Below, one piece after another: positions 33,880-49,920 of a DNA stretch of 64,000 bases. The position numbers were made by a program, and so were the translations under genes. Source of the stretch: Xanthostigma xanthostigma (taxonomy: Eukaryota > Arthropoda > Insecta > Raphidioptera > Raphidiidae); NCBI GenBank assembly GCA_963575645.1, contig OY754464.1, positions 46,552,192 through 46,616,191 on the forward strand, in the 5' to 3' direction. Within the stretch, counting starts at the first letter, position 1; the number at the start of each line of letters is the position of its first letter. The notes beneath the pieces were generated by a model, which worked only from the letters and a program-made list of their open reading frames with translations, made no database searches and was not told where the DNA came from.

Positions 33880-34650
33880 TAACCGACGAAAAACAAAAAC
33901 GGAGGAGGTTCTCAAGTCGACGCGTATATTTTTTTTTTATTTTATTTATTTTTTTTTTTTATTTATGTATGACATAACTTTTTACAGAGTAGTCCGATTT
34001 TGATAATTTTTTTTTGTTTGAAAGGGTATACCCCGAAGCTGGTCCCATATAAATTTGGTAAAAAAATTCCAACCCTAAGGGTAGGAAAACAGGGGATAAT
34101 TGATTGTTCACTCACTGATTGTAAACACATAACTTTTTACCGAGTAGTCCAATTTTGATAATTCTTTTTTTATTGGAAAGGGTATACCCCGAAGTTAGTC
34201 CCATACAAATTTGGAAAAAAAATTTCAACCCTAAGGGTAGGAAAACGGGATTATTGATTGTTCACTCACAGATTGTAATGTATGACTACGCATAACTTTT
34301 TACAGAGTTGTCCGATTTTGATAATTATTTTTTTATTGGATAGGGTATACCTCGAGGTTGGTCTCATATAAATTTGGAAAAAAATCCTACCCTAAGGATG
34401 GGAAAATAGGGGTGATTTATTGTTCACTCACAGATTTTCATGCTGAGTTGTGTTCGTGAACGCTCGGAGATTTTCGGCGAAGGATTGTTGACGCCGACTC
34501 AAAATTACTTAGATATACTAGACTGTCACATACGTTCAACAACTTAGATAGAACTTAGTTAAATAAAAAGATTTATTATTTTTTGCTTTTCAGTTTTTCG
34601 GCGGTTTAATTTTTTTGTTAAAAAGTTTTTATTCATAAACAAATCAGCTT
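33880..34650. repeat. Second copy of the 6.9-kb composite repeat
   Basis: It starts AACCGACGAAAAACAAAAAC then GGAGGAGGTTCTCAAGTCGA. It has three ~150-bp units with GGGTATACCCCGAAG-type sequence and ends in the arm with TAGATATACTAGACTGTCAC. Compared with 6880-7850, one inverted arm is missing. Confidence 0.72.
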
Positions 34651-34734
34651 TTACAAGGGCCGTGTCAAAACACCACCTTAATTCTTTTCTGAAATTGGAC
34701 TACGGAGCCTTTCCAACTAATAAATTATAATATT

Positions 34735-35650
34735 GACATATAATAACAAAAAAAAATAAAATTTCCGTTAACGCGGGCAGTAACGCGGGTAACGGTTACC
34801 ACTAAACATTATAAAATTTGCTATTCGTTTTCATGGTTTTCTATATGTTATCACGTTATGTTAAAATTAAACAAAGCATGCTTGTCAAATACCTAACTAA
34901 CATCTACAGAACAATAATAGATTTTTTATTTCCAAAATATTTCTGAATCTACAAATTTAGAAAAACACATTTTTTCATAACTATCCTGTAAAAATATACA
35001 CACTAATTAACCATTATAATATAAAAACAACATTAAATGGTAGGTATATATTTTCTCCGCATGCGCTGATTTTCCCCAAAAATTGTTTTTACAAAACTTG
35101 TAAAATAGAATAATAAACCGTTTTGATAAGTGCCTATACCATCATTACATAAAAAAACTACGTTGTAACATATATCTCTGATGCGCATGCGTCGATTTTC
35201 CCCAAAAATAAATCATAAAACTTTCTTTAAAACATAGAATAATAAACCGGTATGAAAAGTATACGATTATTATATAAAAAACAATATTATAATATATATC
35301 TCCTGCGCATGCGCCGACTTTCCACAAAAAATGTACAAAACTTTCATGTAAAAATAGATAAAATAATAATCCGTTATGAAATGTAAACCATTATAATATA
35401 AGAAACGTCATAGCCTATATCTCTTTTGCGCATGCGCCGATTTTCCCCAAAAAATTTACAAAAATTTCCAGTAAAAATAGATAGAATATTATACCGTTTT
35501 AAAAACTATATTATTATTATATAAAACAACATTATAAGAGATATATTCTTTTACGCATGCGCCGATGTTACCCAAAAACAATTGGCCACTTCATATTTGC
35601 ATATCAAACATCCTCCCAAAATTTGGTTTCAATTCGCTCATCCGTTGTGT
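34735..35650 (-). repeat. GCGCATGCGC-module family copy, minus strand, 5 modules
   Basis: The family's 3' part (AACGCGGGTAACGG..., TGCTATTCGTTTTCATGG) precedes five modules with TGCGCATGCGCCGATTTTCC-like cores near 35,060, 35,180, 35,300, 35,430 and 35,555. The 5' part (CCAAAATTTGGTTTCAATTC, GCTCATCCG) follows. It faces the plus-strand copy at 36.4 kb. Confidence 0.72.
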
Positions 35651-36419
35651 CGGAATGTAAAGAAATGTCAAAAGTGACGTTGGCATTTGTCAAAGTAGGT
35701 ATGTTCTAATAATAATTAGTTATTCAAATTGTTAACTTAGAAGGCGTTGCATTTCACAAATATTTGAAATTGCATCCGTTTTTGAACAAATGCTATCTTT
35801 TTAGCTAAAGCGCCTATATGTACTCGCTTTGTCTGTACGTCTGTGAATCTGTACGTCCCACTTTTTTGTGTCACGCGTACAGCCCAAACACCTTATCCGA
35901 TTTAAAACAAACTTTTTTTTGATCGATTCGTCTCCGGGTAACTTAGATCCTAACGTCGCCCGATTTTTGAATTTTAGCCCCAGAGGGGAGAAATTTAAGA
36001 AAAACGAAGTATTTTGCTTATAGCTCGCTCATTTTAAATCAGATCGGCTCGAAACCTGTCTTAAACGAAAGAGGAGAAAATTTTACATAAATTTCGTACA
36101 ACAGAATTTGCCCAGTCAGTTTTTTTATATAGATTTATATAGAAATAAATTCAATTTGATATAACCGATGGCAAACATCTTTCGGTTATCTCTCTCTGTT
36201 GCACGGTTTAACATGGCAATTTAAAAATTGCGTATGTTCTGTCTTAAAATAAAATTGGTCGATAATTTTATTTATTACAATAATAAAACTAAAAGATAGC
36301 ATTTGTTCAAAAACGGATGCCATTTGAAATATTTGTGAAATGCAACGCCTTCTAAGTTAACAATTTGAATAACTAATTATTAGAACTTAATACTTTGACA
36401 GATGCAAACGTCATTTTTG

Positions 36420-38700
<2,281 letters not shown>

Positions 38701-38879
38701 ATTTTCAACTGTTATTTTTTCCTGAGATTAATTAAGTAAATTAAGTTATATTATTAAGCTCCAAGTGTTGTTAAATATATAAACCGATTTTCAAACATAA
38801 CACCGAGGTAGTATATGATATAAAATTTCGCGCCTTGTAATTCTTGAATTACTTGAGCATATACTCCCACTGGTTTTGT

Positions 38880-39365
38880 TTTATTATTGTAATAAATAAA
38901 ATTATCGACCAATTTTATTTTAAGACAGAACATACGCAATTTTTAAATTGCCATGTTAAACCGTGCAACAGAGAGAGATATCCGAAAGATGTTTGCCATC
39001 GGTTATATCAAATTGAATTTATTTCTATATAAATCTATATAAAAAACTGATTGGGCAAATTCTGTCGTACGAAATTTATGTAAAATTTTCTCCTCTTTCG
39101 TTTAAGACAGGTTTCGAGCCGATCCGATTTAAAATGAGCGAGCTATAAGCAAAAAACTTCGTTTTTCCTAAATTTCTCCCCTCTGCGGCCAAAATTCAAA
39201 AATCGGACGACGTTAGGATCTAAGTTACCCGAAGACGAATCGATCAAAAAAAAGTTTTTTAAAATCGATTAAGGCGTTTGGGCTGTACGCGTGACACAAA
39301 AAAGTGGGACGTACAGATTCACAGACGTACAGACAAAGCGAGTACATATAGGCGCTTTAGCTTAC
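38880..39365 (-). repeat. Inverted copy of the 35.8-kb core
   Basis: From AATTATCGACCAATTTTATT to GTACATATAGGCGCTTTAGC it is the reverse complement of 35,810-36,290 with a few substitutions. It ends where unrelated AT-rich DNA begins. Confidence 0.8.
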
Positions 39366-42142
39366 GCTATTCGCGCCTAAAAATGATAGCGATAACTTAA
39401 TTAATTTTTCAAAAAAACTTACTTATCTTTTACTTTTAAAAATATTCTTGTAGGTAAAAAAATCTTTATTAAACATGACAGCTGATAGGCATTTCATATA
39501 ATTATAATTTATTATTTTTAAAATACAGAAGTGAATGCTTAAGTATAAATATCTAGTTTTCAATTAATTTAAAATCTGCAGAACTAATTAATGTTTAATT
39601 TTGCCATATTATATATTTTTTATTTTATAAATATTAATTAAGATAGGTTGATAACTTTAAATAACTCAAAGAGTAATTATGTATATCGAAATAATACAGA
39701 CACAGCCATTATATTAATATTTCTTTTAAAAGTTTAAAATAAAATCAACATTTCTATCATGAAGGATAAAGATAGTCGATACTAATATCGTCAGGCTACA
39801 TTGAGACGTGCATATCCCAAAAATAGATGACGTTAAGGGTTTGCAAAATCTTTACCCATGGCATTTTAGCTCTAAGGCCCCGAGGCTCTATTAACGAAAC
39901 CACTGCAACGTGGCATTATTTACTGTCAGTTTTTAGGTATGTGAACAATTTATGGATTTATTCGATTATTAGTTCAGTTTATGAATTATTATATTTTCTA
40001 CTTTAAATAAGTGATTTTCAAATCGTCCGGTTACCCACTCTACTTGGGGGTCTAATGGCGTTTTCGGCATTGGTTAAAGAAATTTGTTAATTGTTTACAT
40101 ATAATTATTTAGTCAATAGTTACCCATTCGGCCTGCCCTGCCCCGGGATAATTCTGCCGAAAATACCATAATATAGTTTCTGCGTCTCTGTCGTCCTCTT
40201 ATTTTCATGTTATGGACAACGGCGAATGCATGAAGATTAGTCTCCTTTCTCTCTATCCTCTATGATTATATAATACATACATATAATACATTTAAATCCA
40301 TGCTTATACATATTCTTAATAATAGTATTGATAAATAGTGTTATGGTCCCTAATATCATTTGAACTGGACGGATAATAATAGATATAAATCACAATATTT
40401 TAATAACTAAAAAACTTCGTACCTATTTCTTGTAATCTTTCCACATTTTCCCGAAATGTTGATGTTTAGTCTTAATTTAAAATACTTAATAATTTATTAA
40501 CTGAAAATTGGAAAAAAATAACTTCAAACACAATTTTCTTATACAGTAGAGCCTTGATTATACGAGTGGACCGACCGTAAAAAAGTCTACTACATACCTA
40601 TTTCTGCAACAAAATCAATATTTATTGCCATCAAACAAAAACACTTGCTATGCTAGAATAACTCAGATTCAAATACGCGCGACGCTAAAATTAGATTAGA
40701 TGAACCTAAATCTCGGTAAATCGCCAACTCGGTTTAAATCAGGTTCCACTAGAATTATATTATGCTGATACCTTGTAAACTGTTACTTGAAACGTAATAA
40801 ATATTAAATCTGATATTTTGCTTGCAAAGAGTAGCCAATCATAATATACTGGGTGAGCAATTCACACGAAAAAGAAGTTTTTTATAAACAAATGGTGGCA
40901 GTTTTACTAAAAATAAATTTGATAAAACTGGTTTAGAATGAAATTTTTGGATTTTAACTACAGTGTTATAAATGAGTTTTGACTGATTTCGGATTTTCAT
41001 TCAAGTTAAATTTATAGTCAATCCTGAAATAGTATAGATTAATAAATTATTTTGATTTGATGTTATTGACAGATTCCTGCGCCACCATAGAATAGGTACC
41101 GAGCTTTCTTTTAAATCATTCCCAAATTCCGGTGAAAACTTCAGTCTTTAAACTTTAATACTGCTCCGAACGTTGTCTACCTATTTATTACAATATTTGT
41201 AATAATAGGTAGGTACTAGCGACCTGGTCCGGCTTCCCCCGGATTTGCTAATTACCTATTGAAGATAGACATTTTGCTGCAGCGGATTTTCTTAAAGAAT
41301 AATATTATTAAAAGCAGTATTTGTCCAGTGGTGTCTTTCTTATTATTACTAATTAATTAATTTTTTTATTATCAAATAAATTAATAAATAATTTATTAAT
41401 AGATAGATATAGGTATATAATCAAAATTAAATAATTTTGTAAATTCTCATTAAAAAAATCGCATTTATAGAATGCCCGTTCGTGAGTTTATATTCGCAGA
41501 CCGTGCGATCACGTCAGTATTACAGAATACAGACGTAAGCTCAGTTTTTCCCACTTATTACCATACCCCCCTCCGACCAATTACCTTGAACCCTCTACAA
41601 GCGATCGGAATATGCATAAATGATGGCGCAATGGGTCTAGTGAGTAGTGACGCGGCTCAAACAAGAGGAATCCCATATAAATGTGATAATTAATTTATGA
41701 ACTCAAAAATTAATTTAAATACTACAAGAAAACATAGTTTATAGCACTTCTGAAATCATAAGAAAAATTTCGAAAAACGTTTTACTAAAGGTCGTCAAAC
41801 AGATTTTAAGTTAAATCTGTTCAAACAAACATACAACGAATTTTATATAATAGTATTATAATATAAAAATACAATCTTTACCTATTTTTGAGGATGGCTT
41901 AAAAGAAGGCTAGGTACCTACTTTATGGTACCATTGGAATCTGTCAAAAACTTCAAACCAAACTAATGTATTACTCTGCAAAATTTCAGAATAGACCATT
42001 GCATATTGTATATTCTTTTCTGCGAAATTTGTCCGTACTTTGAACCTATATATGCAAATTCTGCTTACAAGCGAAGCAAAATTGATCGACCGCAACCAGC
42101 ATTGTTATTTGTTAATGTTATGTAATGCCTAATTCAACTTAA
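39366..42142. other. No gene seen
   Basis: AT-rich DNA. The only recognisable pieces are a pogo/Tigger-like end at about 40,545 (CAGTAGAGCCTTGATTATAC) without a visible partner, and a CTAGCGACCTGGTCCGGCTT end at 41,217. A 73-codon frame at 41,472 lacks any support. Confidence 0.5.
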
Positions 42143-45100
42143 TTAAGGTTGTCTGCACATTTGCAAATCCGTTGTGCTTTGCTCTGTTGTTTTCTTGAGA
42201 AGAAGCATTTGTCGCAGCGACGACGCCTCTTCTCTTAGGGTCAGTATTTGTGCTCGAAGAATTGCATTCTCGTGTTCTAGCATAGTCGCTCGTAAGGCAA
42301 TCTGTAAATACAAATTTTCTATAATTTTTAATTCTCAACTGATTCTGTTGTTGGTTTTACAGAACTCCTCGAACGGTCGTTTTTTGTTCGAATTCTCGGA
42401 CTCTTCGGACTGTGTGAACTTGGTTCTAGCAGTTTTATGTCTTAAGTTAGTACTCTTGCAGGGCTGATTATCCCCACAAGTCCCAAGAAGTAAAAATTAA
42501 TGTGTTATTTTTAAACATAATCTTTTGACAACACCCGCAGCACTGGTTTTAGCAATAAATTCGTTATAATTGTAGGAAAACATACTTCTAACTACTGTTT
42601 GAACAATTTATTTATCTGATAAATTTTTATTTTTGTTAAATAGACATTGTTTACTGAACAAATACATTTAGAATATTTAGTTTTTCTCAAAATAATAATA
42701 ATAAGACATCAAAATGTTCTCACATCTGTAAAAAAATATATATTTTACTGATTACATATGCCACATACTTGATCTTCCCGAATTTTTCTAGCATCGCGTG
42801 ACTTTTTTGCTGCTTGGTTGTTTCTTTTCCGTCGTTCAAAATATTTTTCATCTTTTTGATCTTCTGGTATAGGTTTTTTCTCGCCCCTCTGTCTTTTCGA
42901 ATTTCCTCCTGTGCAGCCGGAACCGCTCGCGCAACTATTAGCCGACAAAGATCGATGAAGAATCGGACCTTCAAATTTATTTACAAATTAGGTTTATTTT
43001 ACATCAACTTAGAATCTAGAGTCAGGTCTTTTAGAACTCATTATACATAATAAGTCGGCTATAGATCTTCGATTTTAAATACACTGTGGATTTAGTGTCG
43101 TCAATGATGGATGGTATCTTTTCAGTGTCTGCAGGTAAGTAGTATTATATTTAAAATAAATCAAAACTGCTAAATACTCTGTATATATCTACCTACATCC
43201 CTTACCAATTGCCATACGGTGGTTTACTCAAAGACATCGTGTGTCAAAATTCGAAATTTAAACTATTATTTCTCAAATGGGGTATGTGAATTATTGTTGT
43301 TTTACCATTCCAATCCACAAGTGTGGAATGGTACTAGTTTAGGTCAAAAATCACTTTTCAAAAATTTTACAACATCTTTCCGTTTTGAGGTCCCCCGAAT
43401 CCAAAAAACATATTTTTGGAAAAACTCTGTCCGTCTGTTAGTCTGATTGTCTGTGAACACGATACAGGTCAAACGGATGAGCGGATTGAAGCCAAATTTT
43501 GGGAGGATGTTTGGTATGCAAATATGAAGAGCCCTATTGTTTTTAGGGAAAATCGGCGCATGCGCAGAAGATATATATGCTATAACGGTGTTTTTTATAT
43601 GATAATGGTATACTTTGCATAACGGCTTATTATTCTATTTATTTTTTCAAGAAAGTTTTGTTAAAAAAAATTTATCTAAACTTTATAGTTTCGAAAATAT
43701 TTTGAATATAAAAAAATAAGCCGCTCTTTTGTTTTATGGACCTGTCAGAAATAAACTAGTTAGTCATGCTTTGATTAATTACCATTCCAACCCACAAGTG
43801 GGGAATGATACTAGTTTAGGTCAATAATCACTTTTCAAAAATTTTACAATATCTTTCCGTTTTGAGGTCCCTCGAATCCAAAAAACATATTTTTGGAAAA
43901 ACTCTGTGCGTCTGTTTGTCTGTTAATCTGTTTGTCTAACACGATACGGGTCAAACGGATGAGCGGCTTGAAACCAAATTTTGGGAGGATATTTGGTATG
44001 CAAATATGAAGAGCCCTATTGTTTTTGGGGGAAATCGGCGCATGCGCAGAAGAGATATATGTTATAACGGTGTTTTTTTATATAATAATGGTATACTTTT
44101 CATAACGGCTTATTATTCTATTTATTTTTTCAAGAAAGTTTCGTTAAGAAATTTTTTTCTAAACTTTATAGTTTCGGAAATATTTGAAAATAAAAAAGAA
44201 CAGCCGCTCTTTTGTTTTATGGATCTGTCAGAAATAAACTAGTTCGGCATGCTTTGATTAATTTTACATGACGTGGAACATATTTTGTAGGTAACCATGG
44301 CAACGAATAGCAAATAGCATATTGAATACTAGCCATTACCCGCGTCACCTCACGCGATATTAGAAATTTTATTTTCATTATTATAATCAAACGTCAACAA
44401 TGGTAGTAGTTTAGGTCAAAAATCACTTTTCAAAAATTTTACAATATCTTCGTTTTGAGGTTCCCCGAATTCAAAAAACATATTTTTGGAAAAACTCTGT
44501 GCGTCTGTTAGTTGGTTAGTCTGTGAACACGATACAGGTCAAACGGATGAGCGGATTGAAACCAAATTTTGGGAGGATGTTTGATATGAAAATGTGAAGA
44601 GCCCTATTGTTTTTGAGGAAAATCGGCGCATGCGCGAAGGATATATCTGCTATAACGTTGTTTTTTCTCATATTTTTAAATGACGTGGAACATATTAAGT
44701 AGTAGGTAACAATGGTAACGAATAGCAAATATCATATTGAATACTAGCCATTACCCGCGTCACCTCACGCGATATCAGAAATTTTATTTTCTTTATTATA
44801 ATCAAATGTCAACATTTTTGAAGTTAGAATGATCCCGTCGCCCAATTGGCTGGGATTTATTTTTTGTAAAAAATTATTTTAAAAATAATAAACAGGAAAA
44901 GCATATTAAAACTGTGCTAATATTTGAACGGTTCAGAACCAGTATCTGTCATTATTATTAGGCATATAAAAATTCAGTAGACGTAGACTGCAGACAAATG
45001 ACGTTCCGCTTTGTTCAATAAGTGGTCAATTTTTAATTAGCTGTACCTACTTAACTTTCTTATTTGTTGATACTTACTTTAAAAAATTAATAAATACGTA

Positions 45101-48100
45101 TAAATTATTTTTCCCAGTTAATCTATTTCAATAATCAGTGAAAAAAAAACAAAATTAAAAATTTTGAATTAACCCACGACGAAATTAAATGTTGTAATAA
45201 AAAAAAGAATTAAATAAAATTCTAAAATCCCCCGACTTAAAACAGGCAAGTAAGCAAGGAAAATCCGTCGGTGGCTGCCATTCGTTACCTTGAAATGATT
45301 TAAAATCCTGCAATTTTAGAGCATGTGGCTGATTGAAATCACGTTTGATACGTAATTAACTATAGTCTAATTTAAATTCTTCTATGCTTAATTCAGGGCA
45401 GCGAATGGCAGCCCCCGACGGATTTTCCTTGCTTAAGTACTTACCTGTTTTAAGTCGGGGGATTTTGGAATTTTATTTAATTCTTTTTCTATTACAACAT
45501 TTAATTTCGTCGTGGGTTCTTTCAAAATTTTTAATTTAATCTTTATTTATTTTAAACTTTTTAGAGATTTCATAAAAGTGCGTTTGGGTGGTCTAGCCGA
45601 AATAGCGTAAGTAGTGTAGCTATATCTGATACTCTAGCTGTCGAATCGCGTTATGTGCGAGAGTGCTCATAATTGTGTTTTTAATAAATGTTTAAGTGTA
45701 TTGCTGTAAAAAGCACTACTAACGGACGCTTATTAGATCTGTTCATGCGTAGCACTTTTGTTATGGTTTTTGCAACTAATTTTTTGTGCAATGCAGCGCC
45801 CCCTGGAACGTTACCATCGTAATATCTATCTATGAACCATCGGAGATGAATTACAAACCGTTTACAGAAAACCGCATCTGAATTAATCAAACCGTTTTCC
45901 AGATAAATGGCGACATTTGAGTGCACAAACACACAAACAACCTCTCAGGCTAAACGCATATACCTGCTCCGTTCCGTCGTGGGTAAAAAATGGAACAATG
46001 CCCAAATATAAAAGTTCAGTGGCATTGTAACGAATGTGCATAGTGAATATAGTTTAACTATTATCAATTATTCAATTAGGAACCTTATTACTTATCAACC
46101 GCTACATTAATTTAACTTAAAAATTCCAGCCAATTGGGCGACGGGACCATTCCAACTTCAAAAATGTTGACATTTGATTATAATAAAGAAAATACAATAA
46201 ATTATATCGCGTGAGGTGACGCGGGTAATGTCTAGTATTCAATATGATATTTGCTATTCTTTGCCATGGTTACCTACATAATATATTCACGTCATGTAAA
46301 GATTAATCAAAGCATGCCGAACTAGTCTATTTCTGACAGATCCATAAAACAAAAGAGCGACTGATTTTTTTTATTTTCAAAATATTTCCGAAACTATAAA
46401 GTTTAGAAAAAAAATGTTTTAACAAAACTTTCTTGAAAAAATAAATATAATAATAAGCCGTTATGAAAAGTATACCATTATTATATTAAAAACACCGTTT
46501 TAGCATATATCTCTTCTGCGCATGCGTCGATTTTCCCCAAAAACAATAGGGCTTTTCATATTTGTATACCAAACATCCCCCCAAAATTTAGTTTCAATCC
46601 GCTCATCCGTTTGACCTGTATCGTGTTCACAGATTAACAAACTAACAGACACACAGAGTTTCTTCAAAAATATGTTTTTCGGATTCGGGGGACCTCAAAA
46701 CGGAAAGATATTGTAAAATTTTTGAAAAGTGATTTTTGACCTAAACTAGTAGTACCATTTCCCACTTGTGGCTTGGAATGGTAAAATTAAAATAGTGATA
46801 AGATCAAAGCATTGTTGATTAGCAAGTGATTTTTGTCGCGCACCACGCATATACAAGAAAAATTGAATGACTAACTTGTCTTCGCCTCTGATGAAGCGTA
46901 GAGGTTCGGATGATATCCTGCGGCAAGAAGCCCATGCGAAGCAATGAAAGCGGCCGACGGCAGCGATCCAAACGGTGCCATTGTAGCGCCTACGTCCACT
47001 GCCACTGGAGACGCAGTTGTCACGCCACCAGACGACACAGCGCGTCCCAAAAGGAAGTCGTTCGAGTTAACCAACTGCTGGTAGCGATGATTGTCTAGAT
47101 GAAAAGCAAATACTTTATAATATGCTATAGTGGTCAGAGATATACAAGATACCTTATAAAAAGTATCTGAAATTTCAAGTACAAGATACTTCTAAGAATT
47201 AGTATTTGAGATATCAGATACTTTTGGAAATTATATTTGAAATACTAGATACAAAATACGTATCTTCTAAATGCTTTTTTTAAATAAGATACTTTTTGAA
47301 AACATATTTTTATTATTCTTAAGTAAAACTTCCGGTTTATTTAGCTTATTAATTACATACATTTTTTATCTAACGTTTCGGCCTCCTTTCGGCGATCGCC
47401 TTCAAGAATGAAAATTCTTAACTAATCCGCGACAATTAATAGCCGTAAAAAGTAGCTTTGTGATTAAATATAATCCAAAATCCATAAACCAAAAAACACT
47501 TCGTGATCTTAAGCTCTCTTAAACAAAAATTATTGTACATGACACCTAAAAAATTAAACATGTAGGTACCAAATAAAGAAATATAACCGATTTTATTATA
47601 AATATAAGAAAATATTATATTACTTTTATTATATTATAGTAGACTTTAGATACAATATTTTGATAAATTGATAAATTCAAACTTTAGGGTGCGTTCAGTT
47701 TTGTCTTTATGATGCCGCAACGTAAAAAATGTATAGGTAAATAGTAAAAGTATCTTAGTATTTACAAAATACTAAGATACCAAAATAATGTATCTAAATA
47801 GAAGATACAAAATACTAGATTAAAAAAGTATTTCAGATTCAAGATGAAAATACGTATTTTGTATCTTGTACCCGTATTTCAAATACTTGTATCTAAGATA
47901 AGTCACATCTCTGATAGTGGTGTCATTAATTTGGTTGAGTTGAGAATAGTGCCAAGTGAGGAATTTTTAGAGACGGCATGAATATCTATTTTTAGTTTTA
48001 ATCCACTCTGTAGTTTTTGCAAAACATGACCACATGACTTACACCAAACTTGGTAAAATGTTTGGGGTAAATCCGTCCTTGCTCCAGATTTGTGGTTTTT

Positions 48101-49920
48101 ATACTTCAAGTTTTTTTTTTTAATTTTATTTTATCAGATCGAACAACATTAACTAGAAGAACCTAAATGGTTTAAGAGTTAGTAATAGGAAATTGACCTG
48201 TTGCACATCCTCCTATTAAATAGTTGATTTTCATGTCTGTATAATACACAGACATTTAACACTTGTGCGTTAAGAAAAACAAAAGTACACGATCTTATCA
48301 ATTCAACAGTAATTTTCAGAAACCACCTAAGCCTATCATTAGAAGGTAGGTAAACTAACAGCCGACGCGACAACCTAATAGACCTGAAGTTTTTCAATGG
48401 AACCGTCAAAAATGTTTCAATTATACTGAAAATGAAGTGAAAACCATATAAGGGGTACGTGTAAAAAATGTAGTATAATATATCTCAAACGTAAAAATAT
48501 TTTAGCTTGTGTGATTGTTAAAACTCGCTAAACTTGTTTTAACATATCACATACTCGCAGAAAATAACCTATATTTACATCCTAGATACATAAACTGCTG
48601 TTTAATTACGTGTGGGGGGAGGGTGATTTGGAGTCTTAGAATGGAAGATCCCGACCTTTGGAAACCGATGCCGATTATTCTAGATTATAATACCTAGAGG
48701 TCAACTATGATAGTGAAATTCCGGATGACGGATGCTGTGTAAACAAAACGTGTTGAAACATTTTACAATAACGTTGTTTGTAGACAATATCACAACATAT
48801 TAAGGCAGCTGTTGAATCGTTTCATTTCTGACCACAGTTCACTTTCTCTTTCCTTATGTAGTTCTGTGGTATTAAGGCCGCTGCAGACGAGGCTGGTTTT
48901 GTCGCTGAATTGGCTGCTTGAACTTGTGCTAGCTGTCGTGCTGGCTGAGAGGATAGAAATGATGTCATTGCAAGCTCCGATGGGTGGTTACAAGCTGGAT
49001 TTCAAAACTATAGCCAGGGTTATTTTTCGTGTTTGACTCTCTGCCGGCTTGGAGCAAGAACCAGTCAGAAAACAATATCTTGTCTTGTCACGTGGGCGAC
49101 ATGAGCAAACGTCATATAAATAAACACGGCGTCATAGTATGTGTTCAATTTAAGTTAAAGCTAAACATTTCAATTTGATACAGACGATATCTAAGTATAA
49201 AGGCTTGTTATTCTTTGATGACAATGGGGAATCTAATTCTATATTTAAAATTACATAGCAAAAAAAGTCACTTTTGGGAATTCTTATATCGTAAAAAAAG
49301 ACGGGTTGCCCTCCGGGATTGCCGCAGAAGTGAAAACTTGAATATTAACGTCTTACGAATTTTCGATCAGGTCACATGTCCTGACGCGAGTTTAACATTT
49401 TTTACCCATTACAAAAAAAGTGTACAACGCCGCTAAAGAAGTTTTTACTTCAAAAATTTCAAAAACATTATTTTGTAATAAATTTTTTGTTTTTGAGAAT
49501 TTTTCGGAAGTATTTTTTACGATATAAAAGTTCCCAAAAGTTACATTTTTCTATGTAATTTTAAACATAGATAGAATTATGCCGCTACATACATTTAAAT
49601 TCTAATCATCCCTATAACTCGAGCTTTAGACGGTCGGTTTTCTGGAATTTTAACTAACAATTAGACAGCGCTATTTATTTTGTGCATTAGAAATTTAAAA
49701 AAATTCTGTTGACAACAACTACCTTAATAATTGTTATATGTCTACTCTGAAGAAATAAAACCTATTTTATTCTATTTCTGCATAGCGGATACATAATCCT
49801 TTCCTTACCAGAAGGTAGTAACAAATTGTTGTAACTTCTCAGAAGATGCAGAGCTGAAAATGTTGACATCGTATCCGCAGAAGGCATCGAGTTACACTGA
49901 TAATGTCCATGGGCGTTCAT
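42143..49920 (-). CDS. bZIP transcription factor of the PAR/CES-2 type (4 exons, 229 aa)
   Basis: Exons: 49809-49920, 46876-47094, 42769-42968 and 42143-42301. Donors are GTAAGG, GTTAGT and GTATGT; phases 1, 1, 0 agree. The total is 690 nt including TAA. The start is the first Met after an in-frame TAA. Exon 1 begins [12 protein letters not shown]. Exon 2 is Ala/Ser/Gly-rich and ends LYASSEAKT. Exon 3 holds the basic region ([20 protein letters not shown] then DARKIRED). Exon 4 gives the zipper ([19 protein letters not shown], then [18 protein letters not shown]). KDEKY, NN.AAK.SRDAR and the intron splitting basic region from zipper fit the HLF/CES-2/Giant group of nuclear DNA-binding dimers. 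I do not assign the exact orthologue. Confidence 0.87.
43290..44400 (+). repeat. Two tandem GCGCATGCGC-family copies in a bZIP intron
   Basis: Copies at ~43,300-43,760 and 43,786-44,400 each run ACCATTCCAA, CAAAAAACATATTTTTGGAA, CGGATGAGCGG, one module with GGCGCATGCGCAGAAG, then AAACTTTATAGTTTCG. The second ends with TTACCCGCGTCACCTCACGC. They lie between bZIP exons 2 and 3. Confidence 0.78.
44401..44860 (+). repeat. GCGCATGCGC-family copy with internal deletion
   Basis: It has the same order of blocks with one module (44,620) and skips the TTTATAGTTTCG part. It ends GATCCCGTCGCCCAATTGGC, the family's 3' terminus. Confidence 0.72.
45150..45545. repeat. Hairpin element, ~130-bp arms
   Basis: CCCACGACGAAATTAAATGT at 45,174 and its complement near 45,500 bound arms that share CCCCCGACTTAAAACAGG and GGAAAATCCGTCGG. 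The ~130-bp loop is unique. It is intronic in the bZIP gene. Confidence 0.75.
46121..46790 (-). repeat. GCGCATGCGC-family copy, complete, minus strand
   Basis: It runs from CCAGCCAATTGGGCGACGGG through one module (46,517) to CACTTGTGGCTTGGAATGGT. It faces the copy ending at 44,860 tail to tail and gives the fullest view of a one-module member. Confidence 0.78.
47135..47913. mobile_element. Non-autonomous hAT element, 779 bp
   Basis: 8-bp duplications ATAGTGGT (47,127-47,134 and 47,914-47,921) flank ends CAGAGATA and ATCTCTG. Subterminal regions repeat AGATACTTTT/AAATACTTGTATCT motifs. It has no transposase. It sits 40 bp upstream of the acceptor of bZIP exon 2. Confidence 0.85.
48876..49140 (+). 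mobile_element. Relative of the 1.1-kb TTAA element (right end unclear)
   Basis: It follows TTAA at 48,872-48,875 and begins GGCCGCTGCAGACGAGGCTG. Internal blocks GGAGCAAGAACCAGTCAG and CTTGTCACGTGGGC match 1,311-1,350. Its other end is not visible, probably overrun by the hairpin at 49.2 kb. Confidence 0.55.
49225..49585. repeat. Hairpin element enclosing a dispersed 80-bp block
   Basis: Arms at 49,228-49,298 and 49,515-49,580 are inverted (TTAAAATTACATAG...CTATGTAATTTTAA). Between them, 49,370-49,445 is the inverted third copy of the block tandemly repeated at 32.9 kb. It is in bZIP intron 1. Confidence 0.68.

Noticed and set aside
41472-41693. 73-codon plus-strand frame
   Set aside because: No similarity I recognise and no supporting neighbours.
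42814-43050. Plus-strand frame over the bZIP exon
   Set aside because: Antisense shadow of the bZIP exon 3.
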